Assembly (NCBI GenBank): GCA_963828755.1
Contig: CAWHFY010000007.1
Span: 1-64,000, forward strand
Direction: 5' to 3'
Length of the DNA: 64,000 nucleotides
Origin: WHSW01 sp963828755
GTDB lineage: Bacteria; Actinomycetota; Thermoleophilia; Solirubrobacterales; 70-9
Under the pieces are notes generated by a model, which was not told the origin of the DNA, ran no database searches, and saw only the letters and a list, made by a program, of their open reading frames with translations. Below are positions 37,129 to 45,509 of the stretch, piece after piece. Each line of letters starts with the position of its first letter. Within the stretch, counting starts at the first letter, position 1. The position numbers and the translations under genes were made by a program.

Positions 37129-38187
37129 CTAGAGCTCGTACGCCTCGGCGAGCTCCGGGTCCTTGCTCGCGAGCATCTCGGCGAGCTCGACCATCACCTT
37201 GCACTGTTTCCAGGTCGCGTCGTCCTGCATCTTGCCGTCGATCATGTGCACCCCGCGGCCATCGGGGATCGCCTCGATCACCTTCTTGGCGAACTTGACC
37301 TCGTCGGGGTCCGGGCTGAAGACCTTCTTCGCGATCTCGATCTGGACCGGGTGCAGCGACCAGGCGCCGACGCAGCCGAGCAGGAAGGCGGCGCGAAACT
37401 GCGCCTCGCAGCCCTGGACGTCCTTGATGTCGCCGTACGGCCCGTAGAACGGCAGGATCCCGGCCGAGGTGCAGGCGTCGACCATGCGGGCGATCGAGTA
37501 GTGCCACGGGTCCTGCTGGGCCGTCGCGCGCGGCGCCTCGGGGTCGTCGGGGTCGGGGTCGTTGATGACGAGGTAGCCGGGATGACCGCCGCCGACGCGG
37601 GTGGTCTTCATCCGCCGCGAGGCCGCGAGGTCGGCCGGGCCGAAGCTCATCCCCTGCATCCGCGGGCTCGCGGTCGCGATCTCCTCGAGGTTGACGACGC
37701 CCTGCGCCGTCTCGAGGATCGCGTGGACCAAGATCGGGCGCGAGACCTTCGCCTTCGCCTCGAGCTGGGCGAGCAGGCGGTCGACGTAGTGGATGTCCCA
37801 GGCGCCTTCGACCTTCGGCACCATGATCACGTCGAGCTTGTCGCCGATCTCCGTCACCAGCGTGGTGAGGTCGTCGAGGACCCAGGGGCTGGAGAGGTCG
37901 TTGACGCGGGTCCACAGGGCCGTCTCGCCGAAGTCGGTCTCGTTCGCGACCCTGACCAGGCCCTCGCGGGCGGCGACCTTGTTGTCGACCGAGACGGCGT
38001 CCTCGAGGTTGCCGAGCAGGATGTCGGCCTGCTTGGCCATGTCCGGCACCTTCGCCGCCATCTTCTCGTTCGAGGCGTCGAAGAAGTGGATCATCCGGGA
38101 GGGCTTGAACGGCACCTCGGTGACCGGATCCGGCGCGCCGATCGCGAGCGGCTTGAAGAAGTCCCGTGGGTTTCTCACGGCGGCCAA
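37129..38187 (-). CDS. mcl: Malyl-CoA / beta-methylmalyl-CoA lyase (Chloroflexus type)
   Basis: HpcH/HpaI-CitE superfamily lyase, 352 residues. It reversibly cleaves methylmalyl-CoA to glyoxylate and propionyl-CoA, and joins glyoxylate with acetyl-CoA to malyl-CoA. From memory the closest characterised relative is the trifunctional Mcl of Chloroflexus aurantiacus: FFKPLAIGAPDP, GNLEDAVSVDNK, KLDVIMVPKVEG, ILETAQGVVNLEEIA (metal Glu), GPADLAASRRMKTTRVGGG (metal Asp region), YGPYGDIKDVQG and MIDGKMQDDATWKQ all match. It leads an operon with the thioesterase and is a key ethylmalonyl-CoA pathway enzyme. Confidence 0.9.
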   Translation of the reverse strand: MAAVRNPRDFFKPLAIGAPDPVTEVPFKPSRMIHFFDASNEKMAAKVPDMAKQADILLGNLEDAVSVDNKVAAREGLVRVANETDFGETALWTRVNDLSSPWVLDDLTTLVTEIGDKLDVIMVPKVEGAWDIHYVDRLLAQLEAKAKVSRPILVHAILETAQGVVNLEEIATASPRMQGMSFGPADLAASRRMKTTRVGGGHPGYLVINDPDPDDPEAPRATAQQDPWHYSIARMVDACTSAGILPFYGPYGDIKDVQGCEAQFRAAFLLGCVGAWSLHPVQIEIAKKVFSPDPDEVKFAKKVIEAIPDGRGVHMIDGKMQDDATWKQCKVMVELAEMLASKDPELAEAYEL

Positions 38188-38329
38188 TCTACAGAGCCGG
38201 TGCGCGCCAGCCCTTTACGATGCGCGCGTGGAGGCAACGGGCCGGCGGGCGCTGATCACGGACGATGGTCGAGGCTGATCTGAGCGATCGCGAGCGCGAG
38301 CCGGTCGGCGCCGGGAGCGACCCGTTCGA

Positions 38330-38786
38330 ATGAGCGGCTTCGTCGTCCGCGCCGCGCGCACCGACGAGGCCGAGGCCCTGCCGGCGCTCTATGAGTGGCT
38401 GTTCGCACCCCCGGGCGCGCGGCCGGCGGCCTGGGACGAGCGCCGAGCGGTCGTCGCGCTGCGCGACGCGATCGAGTCCCACGACGCGTGCGTCCTCGTG
38501 GCCAGAGGGGGACGACGGCGCGCTGATTGGCATCTGCACGGCCTACCAGGACCTGCACTCGGTCCGCTACGGCTACCGGGTCTGGGTCGAGGACCTCGCG
38601 GTCGATCCGGGGCGCCGCTCGCAGGGCGTCGGCAAGGCGTTGATGGACGCCGCCAGGGACTGGGCTCGCGAGCGAGGCGCCACCCACCTCGAGCTCGACT
38701 CCGCGCTCGCCCGCACCGACGCGCACCGCTTCTACGAGCGCGAGGGCGCCGACTACAAGTCCTTCAGCTTCGGCTGGGAGCTGTGA
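38330..38786 (+). CDS. GNAT N-acetyltransferase, frameshifted
   Basis: Acetyltransferase of about 151 residues. N-terminus FVVRAARTDEAEALPALYEWL; after an extra A near 38505 it continues GDDGALIGICTAYQDLHS, then the acetyl-CoA loop VDPGRRSQGVGKALMDAA (R-x-x-G-x-G/A) and the end ERGATHLELDSALARTDAHRFYEREG. Substrate unknown. A palindrome follows the gene. Confidence 0.8.
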
Positions 38787-38809
38787 GCGCCTTCGGCGCC
38801 GCGGTGTCG

Positions 38810-38856
38810 AACTGTCCGCCGGACGTTGCGCATAGCGCACCATCGGCCGGACAGTT
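38810..38856. repeat. Nested palindrome downstream of GNAT gene
   Basis: Outer arms AACTGTCCG and CGGACAGTT (9 bp) enclose an inner TGCGC/GCGCA hairpin. It lies 23 bp after the GNAT stop and 40 bp before the end of the converging small gene at 38896, so a bidirectional terminator is likely. The rest of 38787-39153 holds only that small gene. Confidence 0.6.
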
Positions 38857-38895
38857 GCGTGGGGAGTGCCGAACCGCCTCGGCGCAAGCGGCCGG

Positions 38896-39099
38896 CTACC
38901 CGCCGAGCGTGGCCGTGGCGCTCTCGATCTCCGCGTCCGCGTACCAGACCGGCGGGCCTGACTTCGGCCTCGCGATGAGGTAGATCATCTGGTCCCCCGT
39001 CCACTGGGTTGCGACGGCGTAGCCGATGCCGTCCGCGGTGCGCATCGACACCGGGACGGCGAGGGCTGAGATGTCGTTACTGGACGGCGTGGTCGGCAC
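38896..39099 (-). CDS. Small hypothetical protein
   Basis: A 67-residue open frame that I do not recognise. The product (MPTTPSSNDISALAVPVSM then YAVATQWTGDQMIYLIARP) has an amphipathic, beta-rich look with no Cys and no signal peptide. It fills the gap between the palindrome and the NTF2-fold gene and lies on the same strand as the latter. A coding role is plausible but unproven. Confidence 0.4.
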   Translation of the reverse strand: MPTTPSSNDISALAVPVSMRTADGIGYAVATQWTGDQMIYLIARPKSGPPVWYADAEIESATATLGG

Positions 39100-39153
39100 T
39101 GGCTACCTCCGTTCGAGAGTTCGCCCGGACGATCGCACAGGCGGCTTCGCGAG

Positions 39154-39585
39154 CTAGGCGGGCCGTTCGGCCGAGGCGACCGCCTCGTCACGGTCGAGGT
39201 GGAACTCGATCCGAACGATCAGCCCATCGGCGAATTTCCACACGGCGGCGCTCGGCTGAATCATCTCGACCCCGTGGCGCGTCGTCCCGATCTGCCGCAC
39301 GAACATCAGGACGTTGTCGCCGACCGGCTCGATGCTCTCGGTCGCGAGCCGCACAGAGGCGAACGCTCCGAGCCAGTCGGCCCACGCCCTCCGTAGTCCG
39401 TCGACGTCGTCGAAGGTCTGCTCGAACGACCCCTGGGCCCGCATCGTGCCCGAGAAGCTCGGCGCCTGGAGCGGCCGCAGCAGCTCGACCATCCGCGCCA
39501 GGGTCGGGTCGTCGATCACCACCTCACGGCCGGAGCCGAAGACCGGCGCGAGCGCGCTCATCAGACGTTCGGCGTTCGAGGCCAC
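39154..39585 (-). CDS. SnoaL/NTF2-fold protein
   Basis: NTF2-like protein of 143 residues with the pattern VWKFADGLIVRIEFHLDRDEAV at its C-terminus. No catalytic residues can be assigned. It is divergent from the acyl-CoA dehydrogenase gene, with starts 61 bp apart. Confidence 0.75.
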   Translation of the reverse strand: MASNAERLMSALAPVFGSGREVVIDDPTLARMVELLRPLQAPSFSGTMRAQGSFEQTFDDVDGLRRAWADWLGAFASVRLATESIEPVGDNVLMFVRQIGTTRHGVEMIQPSAAVWKFADGLIVRIEFHLDRDEAVASAERPA

Positions 39586-39646
39586 CTCGGTATTCTCCGC
39601 GACGAGGAGAGCTTTCGATCCCAGCCCCCGAGACGAGCAGGAGCCA

Positions 39647-40858
39647 ATGGCCGTAGCGACCGCGACTTATCAGGACATGACCGACGATCAGCAGGCGATC
39701 GTCGAGATGGTGCGCAGCTTCGTCGACAACGAGATCATCCCCGTTGCCGAGGAGTACGACCACGAGGACAAGTTCCCGGAGCCGATCGTCGAGCAGATGA
39801 AGGAGCTCGGCCTGTTCGGGGTCACGATCCCCGAGGAGTACGGCGGCATGGGGCTCGACCTGTCGACCTACACGCTGATCGTCGAGGAGCTCTCGCGCGG
39901 CTGGATCTCGATCTCGGGCGTCGTCAACACCCACTTCATCGGCTCCTACCTGCTGATGAAGTTCGGCACCGACGAGCAGAAGGACTACTTCCTGCCGAAG
40001 ATGGCGACCGGCGAGATCCGCGCCGCCTTCTCGCTCTCCGAGCCGGAGGTCGGGTCCGACGTGCAGGGGATCAAGTCGACCGCGAAGCGAAACGACGCCG
40101 GCGACTGGGAGCTCAACGGCCAGAAGATGTGGGTGACCAACGGGCTCGGCTCCGGGGTCGTCTTCGTGTTGATGAAGACCGATCCGAAGGCCGACCCGCC
40201 CTACAAGGGGATGACCTGCTTCATCACCGAGAAGGAGCCCTGGAAGGACATCAACGAGGGCGACTTCAAGGGCCTCGAGGTCCCCCCGAAGATCAAGAAG
40301 ATGGGCTACAAGGGCGTCGAGTCCACCGAGCTCATCTACGACGGCTACGTCTGCTCGGACGACCGCATCCTCGGCGGGGCCGACGGCGTCGGCGAGGGCT
40401 TTCGCCAGATGATGGACGCGCTCGAGGTCGGCCGCGTGAACGTCGCCGCCCGCGGCGTCGGGATCGCCCAGCGGGCGCTCGAGCTGGCCCTGCGCTACTC
40501 GCAGGAGCGCAAGACGTTCGGCAAGCCGATCGCGGAGCATCAGGCGATCCAGTTCAAGCTCGCTGAGATGGCGACCAAGGTCGAGGCGGCGCGCCTGCTG
40601 ACTCGCAAGGCGGCGCGGCTCAAGGACGCGGGCGAGCGCTCCGACCTCGAGGCGGGGATGGCGAAGCTGTTCGCGTCCGAGACCGGCAAGGAGTGCGTCG
40701 AGGAGTCGTTCCGGATCCACGGCGGCTACGGGTACTCGAAGGAGTACGAGATCGAGCGCCTGTATCGCGACGCACCGCTGCTCCTGATCGGCGAGGGAAC
40801 CTCCGAGATCCAGAAGATGGTGATCGGCAAGAAGGTCCTCGCCAGGAACAAGATCTAG
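39647..40858 (+). CDS. Acyl-CoA dehydrogenase, candidate methylsuccinyl-CoA dehydrogenase
   Basis: FAD enzyme of 403 residues. Motifs are FGVTIPEEYGGMGLDLSTY, AFSLSEPEVGSDVQGIKSTA (FAD site), QERKTFGKPIAEHQAIQFKLAEMA and IHGGYGYSKEYEIERLYRDA, which holds the usual catalytic Glu. Bacterial methylsuccinyl-CoA dehydrogenases from proteobacteria are longer (about 550 residues); the shorter Streptomyces-type cluster enzyme is closer in size. The assignment rests on proximity to mcl, the MaoC hydratase, ecm and ccr. A branched-chain acyl-CoA (FadE19-like) substrate is the main alternative. The SDR gene starts 2 nt after its stop. Confidence 0.85.
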   Translation: MAVATATYQDMTDDQQAIVEMVRSFVDNEIIPVAEEYDHEDKFPEPIVEQMKELGLFGVTIPEEYGGMGLDLSTYTLIVEELSRGWISISGVVNTHFIGSYLLMKFGTDEQKDYFLPKMATGEIRAAFSLSEPEVGSDVQGIKSTAKRNDAGDWELNGQKMWVTNGLGSGVVFVLMKTDPKADPPYKGMTCFITEKEPWKDINEGDFKGLEVPPKIKKMGYKGVESTELIYDGYVCSDDRILGGADGVGEGFRQMMDALEVGRVNVAARGVGIAQRALELALRYSQERKTFGKPIAEHQAIQFKLAEMATKVEAARLLTRKAARLKDAGERSDLEAGMAKLFASETGKECVEESFRIHGGYGYSKEYEIERLYRDAPLLLIGEGTSEIQKMVIGKKVLARNKI

Positions 40859-40860
40859 GC

Positions 40861-41527
40861 GTGCCCGTAGCCCTCGTCTCCGGGGCGAATCGGGGCATCG
40901 GCGCCGAGATCGCCGCGCAGCTGTCGCGTGATCACGGGTTCACTGTGATCGCCGGTGCGCGCGATCCGTCCGAGGTCGAGGCCGCGGACAACGTGCTCGC
41001 GCTCGAGCTCGACGTCACGCGACGACGACTCGGTCGGCGCCGCGATCGCCGGAATCGAGGAGAACCCCGGCGAGCTCAACGTGCTGATCAACAACGCCGG
41101 CGTGTACGGCGAGCCGACCGGCGCGGCCGACTACGACCTCGCCACCGCCCACGAGGTGTTCGAGGTCAACCTGTTCGGCGCCTGGCGGTTGGCCCAGGCG
41201 GCGCTGCCGCTGCTCCGCGCCAGCGACTCGCCACGGATCGTCAACGTCTCCAGCGGCGCCGGCCAGCTCGCCGACATGGGCAGCGGCCGCGCTGCCTACC
41301 GGCTGTCGAAGGCGGCGCTCAACGCGCTCACCCGCACGCTCGCGGCCGAGGAGCCGGCGGTCAAGGTCAACTCGATCTGCCCTGGCTGGGTGCGGACCGA
41401 CATGGGCGGGTCGTCGGCGAGCCGCTCGCCGGCCGAGGGGGCCGACAGCGCCGTGTGGCTGGCGACGGCGACCGGCGACGTGCCGACCGGCGGCTTCTTC
41501 CGCAACCGCGAGCCGATCCCCTGGTAG
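40861..41527 (+). CDS. Short-chain dehydrogenase/reductase, frameshifted
   Basis: SDR of about 221 residues: VSGANRGIGAEIA for cofactor binding, NNAGVYG, VNVSSGAGQLADM with Ser, AYRLSKAALNALTR with Tyr and Lys, and PGWVRTDMGG. An extra C near 41025 separates ALELDVT from DDDSVGAA. Start is GTG at 40861, immediately after the acyl-CoA dehydrogenase stop, so the two are coupled. Substrate unknown; resembles carbonyl-reductase-like SDRs. Confidence 0.83.
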
Positions 41528-41540
41528 AACCCTGGCTGCG

Positions 41541-41906
41541 ATGGCATCGAGCACGCCCGATCTGATCAAGACCGCCGTCGAGGGGCTGCAGGCCGAGGTC
41601 CCTGCGCTCGCGCGGCTGAAGCTGGTGTTCGGCCTCGAGCTCAAGGGGCGCGGCGACGTCCAGCTGTACCGGGTCGAGGTGCCCGGCCCGAAGATCTCGA
41701 AGGGGATGGGCGACGACGAGCGCGTCCATGTCGCGATCCCCCGCGCCGCCTTCAACGAGCTCGCCGCGTCCGGGAAGCTCACCGCCTGGCACGCTGCCTG
41801 GGATCACGGCGACATCAAGGTCGAGGGCGACCCGAACATCCAGAAGCTCGTCGGCCAGGTGATGGCCCACGCGGAGGCCCGCGGACGCCTTCGCAAGGCG
41901 CGCTGA
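41541..41906 (+). CDS. SCP2-like protein, paralogue A
   Basis: Protein of 121 residues with the layout of a sterol-carrier-protein-2 domain: a beta-rich first half (LKLVFGLELKGRGDVQLYRVEVPG) and the helical end FNELAASGKLTAWHAAWDHGDIKVEGDPNIQKL, where the G-x-I/L-x-V-x-G-D-P pattern is typical. It is a tandem paralogue of the next gene. Possible lipid or acyl-CoA carrier; remote similarity only. Confidence 0.6.
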   Translation: MASSTPDLIKTAVEGLQAEVPALARLKLVFGLELKGRGDVQLYRVEVPGPKISKGMGDDERVHVAIPRAAFNELAASGKLTAWHAAWDHGDIKVEGDPNIQKLVGQVMAHAEARGRLRKAR

Positions 41907-41913
41907 ACCGCCC

Positions 41914-42261
41914 GTGGCCTCGACCTCCGACCTGATCGTCGTCGCGGTGCAGCGCTTCGTGGCGGCCGTGCCGGCGTTCGCGAACCTGAAGTTGGTGGTC
42001 GGGCTCGAGCTGACCGCCGGAGGGCTCATGGGTCCGAGCAAGTCCGAGAACTTCCGGATCGAGGTTCCCGGGCCGCAGGTCAGCGGGGGTGCGGCCGACG
42101 ACGCCCGCCTGCAGCTGACGCTGCCGAAGCCGATGTTCGACGTACTCGCCGAGGAGGCTGAGCTTGCCGACTGGAGGGACGCCTACTACTACGGGCACCT
42201 GAAGGTGGTCGGCGATGGGCGCGTCAAGCGCCTGCTCGGCAAGGCGATCGACTCCGCCTGA
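41914..42261 (+). CDS. SCP2-like protein, paralogue B
   Basis: A 115-residue protein that aligns with the preceding one along most of its length: SDLIVVAVQRFVAAVPAFAN, LKLVVGLELTAGG, FRIEVPGPQVSGG, MFDVLAEEAELADWRDAYYYGHLKVVGDG. GTG start at 41914, 7 nt after the first copy. Tandem duplication with about one third identity by eye. Same caution about the SCP2 assignment. Confidence 0.6.
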   Translation: MASTSDLIVVAVQRFVAAVPAFANLKLVVGLELTAGGLMGPSKSENFRIEVPGPQVSGGAADDARLQLTLPKPMFDVLAEEAELADWRDAYYYGHLKVVGDGRVKRLLGKAIDSA

Positions 42262-42266
42262 CCACC

Positions 42267-43346
42267 GTGGCGGCCCGCGCGCTCGACGGTCCCAGGCTCG
42301 CCCGCCTGCGGGCCGCCTCGCAGCGCCTGCAGCGCCCGACCGCGATCTCGCACCCCGTCGACGTCGTCCGGGCGAGCGGGCCCGTCCAGGCGCAGGAGCC
42401 GCGCGCGGCGAAGCTCGCCTTCCGCGCCCGGGCGCGAGCCGTTACCGCCGCCGACGTCGACCGCGCTCGAACCGAGGAGCGATCGCTGCTGCGCGCCTGG
42501 ATGATGCGCAAGACGATGCACTTGATCCCGTCCGAGGACGCGGGCTGGATCGTGCCGCTGTTCGCGCCGACGATCGTCCGCTGGTCGCGCAAGCGGCTGA
42601 CCGACCTCGGCCTCGACGGCAGCGGCCAGGATCGGGCGCTGAAGCTCCTCCACGACGCGATCGACGACGACGGGCCGATGACGCGGCCCGAGCTCGGCGA
42701 GCGCCTCGAGCGAGCGGGCTTCGACATCGGCCAGCAGTTCAAGGTCCATCTGTGGTTGCTAGCGACCCTCGACGGCGAGCTCTGCCTCGGCCCCGACCGC
42801 GGTGGTCGCACCTGCCTCGTGCGCACCTCGGACTGGCTGGGCGAGCTCGAGCGCCGGCCGCGCGACGACTCACTCGCCGAGCTGGCCCGGCGCTACCTGC
42901 GCGGCTACGGGCCCGCGGACGAGCGGGACCTGGCGCGCTGGTCGGGACTGCCGCTGCGCGACACACGGCTCGCGTTCGAGCGGATCGCCTCCGACCTCGA
43001 GCCGGCGGCGGGCCTCTTCACCCTGGGCAGCTCGCCGCGCGCGGCGAGCTCGCCGGTGGTCCGGATGCTGGGGGCGTTCGACAACTACAACCTCGGCTAC
43101 GTCGATCGCGGGTTCGCGCTGGCCCCGGAGTTCGAGCGGCGGGTCAACCCCGGGGGCGGGATCGTGCGCCCGTCGATCGTCGTCGACGGGCGCTGCGTCG
43201 CGACGTGGGTGTCGAAGCGCGCGGGCCGGCGGCTCGCGGTGACGATCGAGCCGTTCGCGGCGCTGGCACCCGAGGTCGAGACCGCGATCGAGGCCGAGGT
43301 CGTCGATATCGGCCGTTTCGAGGGCCTCGATGCGACGGTCGCCTGA
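42267..43346 (+). CDS. Winged-helix DNA glycosylase-like protein (AlkZ/HTH_42 family)
   Basis: Winged-helix repeat protein of 359 residues. The segment VVRASGPVQAQEPRAAKLAF contains the Q-x-Q signature (QAQ) used for catalysis in AlkZ-type DNA glycosylases that unhook interstrand crosslinks. Further family features are LRAWMMRKTMHLIPSEDAGW, LARRYLRGYGPADERDLARWSGLP and ATWVSKRAGRRLAVTIEPF. Start GTG at 42267, 5 nt after the SCP2-like gene. Actinobacterial members are often linked to genotoxin self-resistance, but no biosynthetic cluster is visible here. Confidence 0.8.
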   Translation: MAARALDGPRLARLRAASQRLQRPTAISHPVDVVRASGPVQAQEPRAAKLAFRARARAVTAADVDRARTEERSLLRAWMMRKTMHLIPSEDAGWIVPLFAPTIVRWSRKRLTDLGLDGSGQDRALKLLHDAIDDDGPMTRPELGERLERAGFDIGQQFKVHLWLLATLDGELCLGPDRGGRTCLVRTSDWLGELERRPRDDSLAELARRYLRGYGPADERDLARWSGLPLRDTRLAFERIASDLEPAAGLFTLGSSPRAASSPVVRMLGAFDNYNLGYVDRGFALAPEFERRVNPGGGIVRPSIVVDGRCVATWVSKRAGRRLAVTIEPFAALAPEVETAIEAEVVDIGRFEGLDATVA

Positions 43347-43415
43347 GGGCGTCGGTACGATCCCGCGCCCGGAGGAGGGCTCGAACATGAGACCCAAGGA
43401 GACGAACCGAACCCG

Positions 43416-43961
43416 ATGAGCGACGCAGACCACAAGCTTTCAACCGACCAGGCGGAGCGCGAGGCATCCGGTGCCCACGCCTATGGCCGCTACCTCGAGG
43501 AGTTCGAGGAGGGGGCCGTCTACAAGCATTGGCCGGCGAAGACGGTGACCGAGTCCGACGATCACCTCTTCTGCCTGATCACGATGAACCACCACCCGCT
43601 GCACCTCAACGACGTCTACGCGTCCGAGTCGCAGCAGGGCCAGAACGTCGTCGTCGGGCCGCTGGTCTACTCGCTGGCGCTCGGGATGTCGGTCTCCGAC
43701 GTCTCCGGCAAGGCGATCGCCAACCTGGCGACCGAGGAGCTCTCGCACCCGAACCCGGTCTTCCACGGCGACACGCTCTACTGCGAGTCCGAGGTGCTCG
43801 AGGTGCGGCCGTCGAAGTCGAAGCCGGACCGCGGGATCGTCAAGGTCCACACCCGCGTCTACAAGCAGGACAACACGCTGGTCGCCGAGTTCAAGCGCAC
43901 CGTGCTGATCCCGAAGCGGCCGAACGGCCACACGCCGAAGGCCGAGGGCGACGTCGAGTAG
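43416..43961 (+). CDS. MaoC-family hydratase, candidate mesaconyl-CoA hydratase
   Basis: Single hotdog-domain enoyl hydratase of 181 residues. Features are YLEEFEEGAVYKHWPAKTVTESDDHLFCLITMNHHPLHLND (hydratase motif with Asp/His) and TEELSHPNPVFHGDTLYCESEVLEVRPSKSKPDRGIV. It closely resembles the mycobacterial Rv2499c group. Proteobacterial mesaconyl-CoA hydratases are two-domain proteins of about 345 residues, so a single domain here would act as a dimer. Placement with mcl, ecm and ccr supports methylmalyl-CoA/mesaconyl-CoA interconversion. AAGGAG precedes the ATG at 43416. Confidence 0.83.
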   Translation: MSDADHKLSTDQAEREASGAHAYGRYLEEFEEGAVYKHWPAKTVTESDDHLFCLITMNHHPLHLNDVYASESQQGQNVVVGPLVYSLALGMSVSDVSGKAIANLATEELSHPNPVFHGDTLYCESEVLEVRPSKSKPDRGIVKVHTRVYKQDNTLVAEFKRTVLIPKRPNGHTPKAEGDVE

Positions 43962-43970
43962 GCTCGCGCC

Positions 43971-44510
43971 ATGGAGGCCGCGACGCAGAAGCTCGGCGCC
44001 GGCGCCGAGCCGATCGATAGCGCCGAGTGGCTGCGCGAGTTCGGCGAGCGCTACCTCGGCGCCTGGAACGCCCATGACCCCGACGCGGTCTGCGCGTGCG
44101 CGACCGAGGACGTCGTCTGGGTTGACCCCGCCCTGCCCGAGCCGGCGCAGGGCCACGCCGGGCTGGCCGCGTTCGTGCGCGACTCGTGCACGGCGTTTCC
44201 GGACATCGCCTTCGCGGAGCTCGGCGAGCCGGCGATCTCCACCGACGGCCTCGTCGCCTACGTGCCCTGGCGGATGACCGCTACCAACACCGGCCCGATC
44301 GATCCCCCGGGGTTCGCTCCGACCGGCAAGGCGGTCTCGATCCCGGGCTTCGACATCTGGCAGTTCCGCGGCGGCCTGATCTGGCGCTACGAGGCGATCT
44401 ATGACTTCAACCTCGTCACGACCCAGCTCGGACTCACCCCGCCGCGCGGAGGCTTCGCCGAAAAGGCGCTCGTTCGCGCCCAGCGATTGCGCTCGCGACT
44501 TCCGTTCTAG
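43971..44510 (+). CDS. SnoaL-like (NTF2-fold) protein
   Basis: NTF2-fold protein of 179 residues: WLREFGERYLGAWNAHDPDAVCACATEDVVWVDPALPEPAQG and PTGKAVSIPGFDIWQFRGGLIWRYEAIYD are the classic SnoaL_2 segments. It starts 9 nt after the MaoC hydratase and shares its operon. Its stop overlaps that of the converging oxidoreductase gene by 4 nt. Activity unknown. Confidence 0.8.
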   Translation: MEAATQKLGAGAEPIDSAEWLREFGERYLGAWNAHDPDAVCACATEDVVWVDPALPEPAQGHAGLAAFVRDSCTAFPDIAFAELGEPAISTDGLVAYVPWRMTATNTGPIDPPGFAPTGKAVSIPGFDIWQFRGGLIWRYEAIYDFNLVTTQLGLTPPRGGFAEKALVRAQRLRSRLPF

Positions 44511-45496
44511 ATCAGCTTCGCGACGGCTTCGATCGCGGCGTCGAAGTCGGTTCCAGGCAGGCCGCCGATCCCCGGCGATCCCGCGCCGGCGGCCTGATAG
44601 CGCCGTACGGCCCCCTGGACCTCCTCGGCCGAGCCGATCCCGGCGAGCTCGTTGAGCATTCGGTCCGAGAGCCCGGCCTTGGCGCGTTCCAGGTCGCCAG
44701 CGGCCATCCCCTCGTCGAACGCGGCCAGCTCGTCGGCGAAGCCCGATGCCTCGAGCATCGCCCGGTAGAACGGCAGTGAGGCGTAGGGGATCAGGTCCTG
44801 GCGCAACGCCGCGCGCGCTGACTCGGGGTCATCGGTGAGGGCGACCGGGACCGCCGCGACGACGTCGAAGTCATCGAACGTGCGACCGGACGCCTCGACG
44901 CCCTCGCGCAGCGCCGGGATCACCGTGCTCTCGATGTAGGAGGGGCAGCACAGCCACAGCATCACGCCGTCCGCGAGCTCGCCCGCGAGGCGGATCATGT
45001 TGGGAGACAGCGCCGCGACGTAGATCGGCAGCTCGGGCCGCGCCGAGTAGCCCATGAACGCGAACTTGGTCGGAAAGAACGCGGAGTCCGGCGGCTCTTC
45101 GCCGCGCAGGATCGCCCGCACGCCGCTCACGTACTCGCGCATCTGGGTGACCGGCTTGACGATCTTCTGGCCGTGCCAGTTCTCGACCGTGACCCGGTGC
45201 GAGACGCCGAGCCCGAGCACCATGCGCCCGTCCGAATACTCGTCGATCGTCGCGGCGGTCTGCGCCATGGTCGCCGGCGTGCGGCTGAAGATCGGGACGA
45301 CCCCGGTGCCGAGCCGGATCCGCTCGGTCGCCGCGGCGTACGCCATCAGCACCGTGAGCGAGTCGCGCCCGGCGATGTGGGTCACATACGCGGCGTCGTA
45401 GCCGAGCCGGTCGGCGAGCGCGACGCGCTCGACCGTCCTGTCCAGCGAGCGGCCGGGGGAGATGAAGGCGCCGATCCCGGGCACGGGGTGATTCAT
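44507..45496 (-). CDS. LLM-class F420-dependent oxidoreductase
   Basis: Luciferase-like TIM-barrel protein of 329 residues. Motifs are VALADRLGYDAAYVTHIAGRDSLTVLMAYAAATERIRLGTGVVPIFSRTP, DEYSDGRMVLGLGVSHRV and KFAFMGYSARPELPIYVAALSPNM. Coenzyme F420 use is typical for actinobacterial members. ATG at 45496 (MNHPVPGIG) is preferred: the one at 45511 would overlap the start codon of the divergent SRPBCC gene. Substrate unknown. Confidence 0.85.
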   Translation of the reverse strand: MNHPVPGIGAFISPGRSLDRTVERVALADRLGYDAAYVTHIAGRDSLTVLMAYAAATERIRLGTGVVPIFSRTPATMAQTAATIDEYSDGRMVLGLGVSHRVTVENWHGQKIVKPVTQMREYVSGVRAILRGEEPPDSAFFPTKFAFMGYSARPELPIYVAALSPNMIRLAGELADGVMLWLCCPSYIESTVIPALREGVEASGRTFDDFDVVAAVPVALTDDPESARAALRQDLIPYASLPFYRAMLEASGFADELAAFDEGMAAGDLERAKAGLSDRMLNELAGIGSAEEVQGAVRRYQAAGAGSPGIGGLPGTDFDAAIEAVAKLI

Positions 45497-45509
45497 ATAC
45501 GAATCCACC

